Assembly: GCA_022822265.1 (NCBI GenBank)
Contig: JAJECA010000025.1
Location: 1-64,000, forward strand
Reading direction: 5' to 3'
Source: Acidimicrobiia bacterium
GTDB lineage: Bacteria > Actinomycetota > Acidimicrobiia > Acidimicrobiales > Bin134
DNA length: 64,000 nt
The notes under the pieces: generated by a model
The model's input: only the letters and a program-made list of their open reading frames with translations
Told to the model about the DNA's origin: nothing
Databases searched by the model: none
Shown: positions 1 to 7,324 of the stretch, piece after piece
Numbering within the stretch: the first letter of the stretch is position 1
Layout of the letters: every line of letters begins with the position of its first letter
Program-made: the position numbers and the translations under genes

Positions 1-306
1 GGGCTCGCTCACGTCATAGCCCAACTCCTCCAACAGATGGTGATAAATAGCAGCCTGCATATAGCCCGTCGTCCAGTTCGCCCGAGCCATAGTCACACTC
101 ACACCCTCACCAGGCATCATGTCCATCTCATCCGCAGCCGGTGCCTCATCATCAGGAGCCGGCGCCTCATCATCAGCCGCCGGAGCCTCATCAGCCCCCG
201 GCGGCGCCCCCGGCTCATCATCATCGTCATTGCCACAAGCAGCAACAACCAGCCCGAAGGCCAGAAGAATGGCTAGCAAAACTCTCCAGTGGTTTCGCTC
301 TCTCAT
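1..306 (-). CDS. Glycine betaine/proline-type ABC transporter substrate-binding lipoprotein, N-terminal part (cut by window edge)
   Basis: Only the first 102 residues lie in the window; the gene runs off at base 1. The ATG at 306 follows a good ribosome site (GGAGGG, 7 nt upstream). The product starts with a lipoprotein signal peptide (lipobox VVAAC followed by GNDDDD), then an Asp/Ala/Pro/Glu-rich linker, then the receptor start GVSVTMARANWTTGYMQ, which is also the start of both modules of the neighbouring gene. By family knowledge it would capture a quaternary amine outside the cell and pass it to the ABC permease. It is the last gene of the importer group and a paralogue of the gene at 426-2690. 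The first 114 bases of the window are identical to 2370-2483, so duplication or gene conversion is recent. The substrate is inferred. Confidence 0.85.
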   Translation of the reverse strand, partial: MRERNHWRVLLAILLAFGLVVAACGNDDDDEPGAPPGADEAPAADDEAPAPDDEAPAADEMDMMPGEGVSVTMARANWTTGYMQAAIYHHLLEELGYDVSEP

Positions 307-425
307 TGGTTACCCTCCAATTGAAGTCAAGCTTGGCCCGCCTCAGTGCGCGCCAACCCGCCTAGGGGCCACACCCTAAACCAAACCAGGCTTGTGCGCT
401 AGAGACTCTGAGAAGAATGAACGGG

Positions 426-2690
426 TCAGCCCGCGGCCCGAGCCTCTGCCAACCAGCCGTCGACGGTGTCGCGGTTGTCGGCGATCCAGGCCGCCGCGTG
501 GCGGTTCACGTCGTCGGTGGAGTCTTCGCCGCCGTCGTAGAGCACGTTCTGCAATGCGACGTCGACCACGCTGATCTGCACCAACTCCAGCAGCTTCGCC
601 GCCGATGGATTGGCACTGAGGAAGTCGTTGTTGGCCGTCACCTTGATGTCGGCGGAGTTACGGAACAGGTAGCAAGGATCGTTGGTGCACACATCGGTGC
701 CCAACGAAGCAGGAGCATCCACCGCGAAGCCCGGGTTGTCGGTCGACCCGTCGTGCACCTTGTCGGCCTCATGGGCCAGCCACATGGCGTTCACGCCCGG
801 GATCAACTGGGTCACATAGCCACTCGGCGTCCACGTGTAGGCAATGAACGGCGTGCCGGACTCGGCTCGCGACACCGCCTCGGCGATCACCGCGTCGTAA
901 CCGCCGACCTCCAACTGCTCGGCCCGATCGCCATAACCGGCCAACTCCAGCGTCTCAGCCAAGGCCACGTAGCAGCCCCAGCCCTCGACACAGCCCAAAA
1001 TCTGAAGGACCCCGTCACCGGGGTTCGGGTCGGTCGACTCATACAGCTCGAACAACGCGTCGTCGCTCATGATCTGATCGAACGTGGTGATCCCATGCTC
1101 TTCCACCAACGACTTGTTGGTCATCAAACCCTCAAGACCGCCAGCAAGCATCTCATTGCCCACCACCGACACATGCTCGTTGACGAGAGAGCCGTCGGGC
1201 ATTTCACCGTTGAGGAACGGATCATGGTTCGGATACCACGAGTTGGCCCAGAAATCGAACGCCCCCTCGGCCAAGGCCACATACGCGTTCGCCGGTGCCA
1301 ACTCCAGATCAGCGGGCTCGCTCACGTCATAGCCCAACTCCTCCAACAGATGGTGATAGATCGCCGCCTGCATATAGCCCGTCGTCCAGTTCGCCCGAGC
1401 TTGGGTAACGCTGACGCCGTCGCCGGGCATAGACATATCGTCTTCAGCCGCGGGGGCTTCCGGAGCTGCCGGGAGATCCACGCTCGTCGCGCCGCGGGCG
1501 TCGGCGAGCCAGGCGTCGACGGTGTCGCGGTTGTCGGCGATCCAGGCCGCAGCGTGGCGGTTCACGTCGTCGGTGGTGTTCTCACCGCCGTCGTAGAGCA
1601 CGTTCTGCAATGCGACGTCGACCACGCTGATCTCCACCAGCTCCAACAGCCTCGCCGCCGCCGGATTCGAGGTCAAAAAGTCGTTGTTGGCCGTCACCTT
1701 GATATCCGCGGAGTTGCGGAACAGCCAGCACGGATCGTTGGTGCACACATCAGTGCCCAACGAAGCCGGAGCATCCACCGCGAAGCCCGGGTTGTCAGTC
1801 GAGCCGTCGTGCACCTTGCCAGCCTCGTGCGCCAACCACATCGCGTTCACACCCGGAATGAGCTGGGTGACGTAGCCGCTCGGCGTCCACGTGTAGGCGA
1901 TGAACGGCGTGCCGGACTCGGCCCGCGACACCGCCTCGGCGATCACCGCGTCATAGCCGCCGGCCTCCAACTGCTCGGCCCGATCGCCATAGCCGGCCAA
2001 CTCCAGCGTCTCGGCCAAGGCCACATGGCAACCCCAGCCCTCGATGCAGCCCAGGATCTGAAGGACCCCGTCACCAGGATTCGGGTCGGTCGACTCATAC
2101 AGCTCGAACAACGCGTCGTCGCTCATGATCTGATCGAACGTGGTGATCCCATGCTCTTCCACCAACGACTTGTTGGTCATCAAACCCTCAAGACCGCCAG
2201 CAAGCATCTCGTTGCCCACCACCGACACATGCTGGTTCACCAACGACCCGTCGGGCATCTCCCCGTTGAGGAACGGATCATGGTTCGGATACCACGAGTT
2301 CACCCAGAAATCGAACGCCCCCTCAGCCAAGGCCACATACGCGTTCGCCGGCGCCAACTCCAGATCAGCGGGCTCGCTCACGTCATAGCCCAACTCCTCC
2401 AACAGATGGTGATAAATAGCAGCCTGCATATAGCCCGTCGTCCAGTTCGCCCGAGCCATAGTCACACTCACACCCTCACCAGGGGTCAAGTTCATCTCAT
2501 CTGCCACCGGCTCATCATCAGGTGCCGGGGCTTCATCATCAGGAGCCGGGGCCTCGTCAGCCGCCGGCGCCTCATCCGCCGCCGGTGCTGCCCCCGGTTC
2601 ATCATCATCGTCATTGCCGCAACCAGCAACAATCAAGGCAAGAACTGCAAACAGCGCGAGCCAAACCCTCCAGTGCTTCTTCTTCAGCAT
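426..2690 (-). CDS. Substrate-binding lipoprotein with two tandem glycine betaine/proline-type receptor modules
   Basis: The protein has 754 residues, about twice the usual ProX/OpuAC length. It starts at an ATG preceded by GGGAGGGAAA. Residues 1-24 form a lipoprotein signal (LIVAGC lipobox). An acidic Ala/Pro/Asp linker follows to about residue 66, then module 1 (about 68-395), a short Pro/Ala/Glu linker, and module 2 (about 420-754). Reading the modules side by side shows only about 20 differences in some 325 positions. Both keep the FDFW..SWYPNHDPFL stretch and the paired cysteines (LGC..GWGC and CTNDPC). Family knowledge places it on the outer membrane face as receptor for the ABC importer encoded just upstream (ATPase 5122-6345, permease 2792-5125). 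Two receptors on one tether could raise the capture rate, but that is inference. The exact ligand (glycine betaine, choline, proline, DMSP) cannot be read from sequence. Confidence 0.88.
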   Translation of the reverse strand: MLKKKHWRVWLALFAVLALIVAGCGNDDDDEPGAAPAADEAPAADEAPAPDDEAPAPDDEPVADEMNLTPGEGVSVTMARANWTTGYMQAAIYHHLLEELGYDVSEPADLELAPANAYVALAEGAFDFWVNSWYPNHDPFLNGEMPDGSLVNQHVSVVGNEMLAGGLEGLMTNKSLVEEHGITTFDQIMSDDALFELYESTDPNPGDGVLQILGCIEGWGCHVALAETLELAGYGDRAEQLEAGGYDAVIAEAVSRAESGTPFIAYTWTPSGYVTQLIPGVNAMWLAHEAGKVHDGSTDNPGFAVDAPASLGTDVCTNDPCWLFRNSADIKVTANNDFLTSNPAAARLLELVEISVVDVALQNVLYDGGENTTDDVNRHAAAWIADNRDTVDAWLADARGATSVDLPAAPEAPAAEDDMSMPGDGVSVTQARANWTTGYMQAAIYHHLLEELGYDVSEPADLELAPANAYVALAEGAFDFWANSWYPNHDPFLNGEMPDGSLVNEHVSVVGNEMLAGGLEGLMTNKSLVEEHGITTFDQIMSDDALFELYESTDPNPGDGVLQILGCVEGWGCYVALAETLELAGYGDRAEQLEVGGYDAVIAEAVSRAESGTPFIAYTWTPSGYVTQLIPGVNAMWLAHEADKVHDGSTDNPGFAVDAPASLGTDVCTNDPCYLFRNSADIKVTANNDFLSANPSAAKLLELVQISVVDVALQNVLYDGGEDSTDDVNRHAAAWIADNRDTVDGWLAEARAAG
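430..2486 (-). repeat. Internal tandem duplication of about 1 kb within the binding-protein gene
   Basis: Module-coding stretches of about 1 kb (roughly 1490-2486 and 430-1430) repeat head to tail. Long runs are identical at DNA level, for example the segment around 1084-1190 and its partner around 2140-2246. The third copy of the module start is at 1-114 and matches 2370-2483 base for base. Confidence 0.9.
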
Positions 2691-2791
2691 TTTCCCTCCC
2701 TAGTTGTTTTCTCCCGCCAATGGAGAAATGCGCGAAGCCAGCAATCGAAACGCTAGTTGAGAGGTTTCCAAGGGACAAGAGCCACTTTGGT

Positions 2792-5125
2792 TTATTCGAT
2801 GTCGGCCGTTGCTCCTTCCGGAACCGCATCGGGCTCGTCCACGGCGACGTACACCTGAGACCGGTCGAACTCTGAAAGCACACTTGCCGTACTGGCCACG
2901 AGAAGGACCCCGGCAATCATGCACAGGAAAGAGCCAGCGCCGGTGTTTACCTGGGCGTCGGCAACCCTGATTGACGAAGCGATCCAGGTGATCGGAATCA
3001 CCAAGAGCGCCACGCCAGTACTGGCGACGACGGCATTCCAGCGCCATCGCCGGCGATATTGGCTACCGAACACACCTGATGCCGGCAGCGCAAAGCCGAG
3101 ACCGAGAGCAGCCAGTCCAATGGCCAGATAGCCATACCTGGCACCGGTGCCGACGAAGCCGTCGGTTATGACCTTTCCGGTCTGCTTGGCCTCATTGGCG
3201 ATCCTGCTGATGTCTTGGGCCAACTCAGCCGAACGGGATGGATCCTCGCGGGCCTCTTGGCGCAGAGCTTCGATCTGCGCCTCTGCGACCGGATCGGGAA
3301 TGATGCCTGCCCCGACACGGACGTCGAAGAGCCAAGCCGAGAACCCGCATATCACGGCCAAGGCCACTACAACAGCGGCTACGCCGATCTGGCCCCGGGA
3401 GACTCCGGCTCGCAGCGGCCTGAGCGCGGTGTACGGCGCCCGCCTGAGCCAAATCACCGCGCCGATTGCGGCTATCCCAGCGCCCGCCGCCGCTATCCAC
3501 GGACCGATGCCTTCGCTATAGGAGGCATTGGCCCTCGCGGCCGGCGCCCATAGATAGGCGACGGCCGCGGCCAACATTCCGAAGGCCAACGCCGACATAC
3601 CGTTGGACCTGAAGAGGCGGGGTCCTCGACCAGGTTGTCTCAAGTTGCTCACCACAGTCGCGATGATCAAAAGCGCGAAACCGAGAACGGCTATGCCGTA
3701 GAACGACCCCCCGGACGCGCTGAGGCCGTTGAAGTCACGCCCTGCCAGGGAATTCGAAAGCCGGGCAATCTCGTCGTCCAGGTCGGCAACAGCGGCCGCG
3801 GCCTCCTCGTCGGCGAGACCCTCCGATCCAGCGGCGGCCAGCACGGCCACCCGCTGGTTCTCCAGCCGGCTGATTTCCGCTGCGTTTTCGGCCGGCGGGC
3901 TGGCGCTGGCTGGCTGGAGCTCAACTTCACCAGGCGATCCCGCCGGGTCAACCTCCACGTATTCCCAGCGCCCAGTGTCCACCAACCGGGAGTAGCCGGA
4001 GATCTTGCCCGAGTCGTGTCCCCAAGGCAGGAACACGGCAATGACAGCGATGATCGCCCCAGCAGCTGCGATTGTCAGGCCGCGGCGCTCGGCCCTAGAC
4101 AGCGGCGTGGGCTGGCCCCGCGTTTTGGCCACCGCGCCGATCACCGCGGCTTGCGGCAACAGCGCCTCGGGATCCTGGCGATGGGCCCAGGCCCGGCGAA
4201 CACGTTTGAACAGGTTCTCCGGATCGCTTTCTTCAGACTGCGAAATACGATCCAGCACCAAGGCCACGATGTACAGAGCCAAGCCGGCAGAGGCACCTCC
4301 GGCGACATCGAGATTCTGGACGGCCCGAAATACGAGCAAGCCGAGTCCGCCAGCACCCATGATGGCGGCGATTCCCAACATCGAGATCGACAGCAGCAGC
4401 GTCTGGTTTAGCCCAGTCATCACCGCTGGTCGGGCCAGCGGAAGCTGAACGTCGGCTAGTACTCGCCACTCCGGCGCCCCGTAGGCCCGACTGGCCTCCA
4501 CCACATCCTCGGGCACTTGACGAATGCCGAGATTGGTCAGGCGTATCAGCGGCGGTACCGCAAACACCATGGTGACCATCGTGGCCGGCACGAGGCCGAG
4601 GCTGAAGAAGAAAATGACCGGCAACATGTAGACGAACGGGTGAACCACCTGCATGGCGTCCAGCACAGGGCGAACCGAATTCCATACACCGTCGATGCGT
4701 CCGCTGAGAATGCCTATCGGAATGCCGATAATGGCGCAGAGCACAACCGCAACGACGATCATGCCCACGGTAAGGGCGGTTTCCTCCCAGTATTCGCCGC
4801 CCAGCAGACCGCAGAGCGCTAAGAGACCGGCAACGAATCCTCCGACTTTGACGTTGCGGAGCAGAGTTCCGAAAACGAAGGTGATGGCGCACACGCCGAT
4901 CCACGGCATGTCAGTGATCTGCCACCATGGATAGTGGCCGGGGCCATCCACGAAGTTGCGGAATAGAAAATCGAAAGGCCACTCAATGACGCTGAGCAGC
5001 CAGTCGAGGTTGAGCTTGATCCAATCGACCATTTGGTCGATCCATTCCCCGAAGGGCACCTCCCACTGATCGAGCACCTTGTTGTCGGCGATGCCCGGAG
5101 ACTCGGATTGGGCCAGCGCGCTCAC
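2792..5125 (-). CDS. Glycine betaine/proline-type ABC transporter permease with a large C-terminal membrane extension
   Basis: The start is taken as the GTG at 5125, which has GGAGG 7 nt upstream and overlaps the ATPase stop as GTGA; this gives 777 residues. Residues up to about 320 form a ProW/OpuAB-like permease: an N-terminal amphipathic stretch (VDWIKLNLDWLLSVIEWPF), several membrane helices and the EAA loop (EASRAYGAPEWRVL) that docks on the ATPase. A standard permease would end there. The rest, about 430 residues, has no family I recognise. It contains at least eight hydrophobic segments, an extracytoplasmic Glu/Ala-rich, coiled-coil-like stretch (EISRLENQRVAVLAAAG) and a second such stretch (DPSRSAELAQDISRIANEA). 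It is translationally coupled to the ATPase and followed by the receptor genes. The permease assignment is firm; the role of the extension is unknown. Confidence 0.88.
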   Translation of the reverse strand: MSALAQSESPGIADNKVLDQWEVPFGEWIDQMVDWIKLNLDWLLSVIEWPFDFLFRNFVDGPGHYPWWQITDMPWIGVCAITFVFGTLLRNVKVGGFVAGLLALCGLLGGEYWEETALTVGMIVVAVVLCAIIGIPIGILSGRIDGVWNSVRPVLDAMQVVHPFVYMLPVIFFFSLGLVPATMVTMVFAVPPLIRLTNLGIRQVPEDVVEASRAYGAPEWRVLADVQLPLARPAVMTGLNQTLLLSISMLGIAAIMGAGGLGLLVFRAVQNLDVAGGASAGLALYIVALVLDRISQSEESDPENLFKRVRRAWAHRQDPEALLPQAAVIGAVAKTRGQPTPLSRAERRGLTIAAAGAIIAVIAVFLPWGHDSGKISGYSRLVDTGRWEYVEVDPAGSPGEVELQPASASPPAENAAEISRLENQRVAVLAAAGSEGLADEEAAAAVADLDDEIARLSNSLAGRDFNGLSASGGSFYGIAVLGFALLIIATVVSNLRQPGRGPRLFRSNGMSALAFGMLAAAVAYLWAPAARANASYSEGIGPWIAAAGAGIAAIGAVIWLRRAPYTALRPLRAGVSRGQIGVAAVVVALAVICGFSAWLFDVRVGAGIIPDPVAEAQIEALRQEAREDPSRSAELAQDISRIANEAKQTGKVITDGFVGTGARYGYLAIGLAALGLGFALPASGVFGSQYRRRWRWNAVVASTGVALLVIPITWIASSIRVADAQVNTGAGSFLCMIAGVLLVASTASVLSEFDRSQVYVAVDEPDAVPEGATADIE

Positions 5126-6345
5126 AGGAACACCTCCCTCTCGAAACCATCGATGAGGTTCTCGACTCGGCCCATCTCCTCCATGATGTGACGGGGGTCG
5201 AGGTTCCCGACCAGAACCCCCGATTCGTCGCACACTGCGATGGAAAGGCCTCGGCCAGCAGCGGCGTATACCTCGTTGAGCCGGTCGTCTGGCCCACAGC
5301 GATCGAAGTCGGTGCGCAGTGCAGAAGTCAGATTGGTGGTGCCCATGCTCGCGGCTCGGGCGGCGTCTTCAACGGTGAGCAGGTGCGTGGGCGCCCCTGC
5401 GGCATCCAGCACGAATGCTCCTATGCGGTCGCCCATAGCGCCGAGGGCCTCGGCGATGGTGGCGGTCGGGGCAACGGGTGCCGGCTTCTGCATCACCTCG
5501 TGCACCTGGATAACCCGGCCCTGGTCCACGTCTTGCACGAACTCAGCCACATACCCGGTGGCCGGCTCGGTGAGAATCTCCTCGGGCGTGCCGATCTGCA
5601 CGACGGCACCGTCCTTCATGATGCACACCCGGTCGCCGATTCGCAGCGCTTCGTTGAGATCGTGGGTGATGAACAGGATGGTTTTTTGAAGCTCGCTCTG
5701 GATTTCCAGTAGCTCGTCTTGCATCTGGCGGCGGATCAGCGGATCGAGAGCACTGAAGGCCTCATCCATCAGCAAGATCTCGGGATCCGACGCCAGCGCT
5801 CGGGCCAGGCCCACTCGCTGCTGCATTCCGCCGGAGAGTTCCGACGGCATGTTCTGCGAATAGGCGTCGAGGCCCACCAGTGACAGCGCCCGCATGGCCG
5901 CGTCATTGCGGGCCGCTTTGTCCACCCCCTGAACCTTAAGGCCATAGCTCACGTTGTCGATGACGTTGCGGTGCGGGAACAGTGCGAAGTGCTGGAAGAC
6001 CATCCCCATCTGGCTCCTGCGGAAAGCCTGGAGCTCGGAGCCATCGAGAGTCTGCACGTCGGTGCCTTCGACCATAACGGTGCCCGCAGTGATGTCGTGG
6101 AGCTTGTTGACGGTGCGGATGGCGGTGGACTTGCCCGACCCCGACAAGCCCATTACTACGAAAATCTCGCCTCTGGGCACCGAGAAGGAAACGTCGTGAA
6201 GGCCCACCACATGGCCGGTCTCGGCTTGAACTTCGTCTTTGCCCATGCCTGAACTGGCCAGCTCGAAGGCTCGGCCCCGGGGCTGGGGTCCGAAGATCTT
6301 GTAGACACCGTCCAGCACGATGATGTCATCGCCCACCTGTGCCAT
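5122..6345 (-). CDS. Glycine betaine/proline-type ABC transporter ATP-binding protein with C-terminal CBS-like region
   Basis: This is a cytoplasmic ATPase of 407 residues of the ProV/OpuAA family, which powers uptake of compatible solutes. The ATG at 6345 is chosen because GGGAGGAG lies 5 nt upstream; an upstream in-frame ATG has no such site. Visible motifs in order: Walker A GLSGSGKST, Q-loop QHFALFPH, signature LSGGMQQR, Walker B ILLMDEAFSALD, and switch His ITHDLNEAL. Residues from about 280 on resemble the paired CBS region that senses ionic strength in OpuA-type transporters (AEALGAMGDRIGAFVLD and LSIAVCDESGVLVG). It is the first gene of the importer operon and overlaps the permease by 4 bp. 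This is the best supported member of the group. Confidence 0.93.
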   Translation of the reverse strand: MAQVGDDIIVLDGVYKIFGPQPRGRAFELASSGMGKDEVQAETGHVVGLHDVSFSVPRGEIFVVMGLSGSGKSTAIRTVNKLHDITAGTVMVEGTDVQTLDGSELQAFRRSQMGMVFQHFALFPHRNVIDNVSYGLKVQGVDKAARNDAAMRALSLVGLDAYSQNMPSELSGGMQQRVGLARALASDPEILLMDEAFSALDPLIRRQMQDELLEIQSELQKTILFITHDLNEALRIGDRVCIMKDGAVVQIGTPEEILTEPATGYVAEFVQDVDQGRVIQVHEVMQKPAPVAPTATIAEALGAMGDRIGAFVLDAAGAPTHLLTVEDAARAASMGTTNLTSALRTDFDRCGPDDRLNEVYAAAGRGLSIAVCDESGVLVGNLDPRHIMEEMGRVENLIDGFEREVFL

Positions 6346-6437
6346 AGGACTCCTCCCGCCAGCCGACGCCCATTTACCGTAGTGGGTTGGGCCATACGGT
6401 GTCGCCAATCGGTTCCGATGGCGAATGCGAGGGTTGA

Positions 6438-7322
6438 CTATCGGCGGCGGCGAAGGCGGCGGGCGTGGGCTTCTAGTTGTTTGCGCTGTTTGCGGGTGAG
6501 GCTGTCAAGGCCTTGGCTGGACACCTGGTCTAGGAGGGCGTCGATCTCGGGGCTGACGCTCTCGTCGCGCAATGGGACCGCCCGCAGGTGGTCTCCCCTT
6601 CGGGACCGCCGACGAGACCTCGAAGGTCGGTCGCGGGCCGAAGACTGACCGGAGCTTGACGCCAAAGACAGCTTGGGAATCCACGTCAGGTTGGTGGCGT
6701 AGCCGAAGGCCCGAATGCCGAGCAGGGCCACCGCCACCGTGCAGGCCAGAACGATCAGCGAATACTCGTCGCGGTCACCGAGGGCCTGGAGAGCGTCGAG
6801 CCCGACGATGACGACAGCGATCACCCAACCGGGAATGCCGGGCCAGAACCGGGCATGGGCGTATTGGGCGGCAAAGGCCACCAGCACCCCGACTTCCACC
6901 ATGCGAAGGCCGGCCACGTAGCCGGTGATGCCGGTCGCCGCCTCCACCGCGGTCACTATCACGGCGGGGATGAGAGTCAGGGCAACGAGGAAGAAGGCAA
7001 ACCGCCAACGTCCCAGGAGGGACTCAATCTGGGAGCCCAGCATGTAGAAGATGGCGAACAGGATGATCGTCCAGAAATGGGGCTCGTTCGGGATCGGCCA
7101 GGTAACCAGCCGCCAAACATCTCCCTCCACCACGCTTCCGAGCGAGAAGTTCTCCGAAACCAGCACCAACTCGCGAAAGATCGGCCCGAAGCGGCCCTCT
7201 ATCCCCCAAATGATCATGGAGATAACGCCGAGGCCGACCACAAAGGCGGTGGTGGACACCGGGTACCCACCGATGCGGAACCACGGGTCGTCGCTGTAGC
7301 CGAAGCGCCGGGACGAGTACAT
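6438..7322 (-). CDS. Rhomboid-like membrane protein without catalytic serine
   Basis: The product has 294 residues, with about six hydrophobic helices in the first 205 and a basic, Arg/Ser-rich cytoplasmic tail. The segment VWRLVTWPIPNEPHFWTIIL, followed by a helix ending in GSQIESLLG, is the typical first part of the rhomboid fold (the W-R-L/P-T signature of loop 1 and helix 2). The active-site motif GxSG of rhomboid proteases is absent: the corresponding helix reads GLRMVEVGVLVAFAAQYAHA. I therefore read it as a pseudoprotease or a rhomboid-fold structural protein. The ATG lies 2 bp after the sulfatase stop, so the two are co-transcribed. Its partner is unknown. Confidence 0.65.
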   Translation of the reverse strand: MYSSRRFGYSDDPWFRIGGYPVSTTAFVVGLGVISMIIWGIEGRFGPIFRELVLVSENFSLGSVVEGDVWRLVTWPIPNEPHFWTIILFAIFYMLGSQIESLLGRWRFAFFLVALTLIPAVIVTAVEAATGITGYVAGLRMVEVGVLVAFAAQYAHARFWPGIPGWVIAVVIVGLDALQALGDRDEYSLIVLACTVAVALLGIRAFGYATNLTWIPKLSLASSSGQSSARDRPSRSRRRSRRGDHLRAVPLRDESVSPEIDALLDQVSSQGLDSLTRKQRKQLEAHARRLRRRR

Positions 7323-7324
7323 GG

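Noticed and set aside
417-2756. A 779-codon open frame on the plus strand opposite the tandem receptor gene
   Set aside because: It is the antisense shadow of a high-GC gene; its translation is His/Arg/Val-rich with no family pattern, while the minus-strand frame has a lipobox, two repeated domains and a ribosome site.
5126-5233. A 36-residue N-terminal extension of the permease
   Set aside because: It lies inside the ATPase gene, is Arg/Gly/Pro-rich and lacks a ribosome site; the GTG at 5125 has GGAGG and a GTGA overlap.
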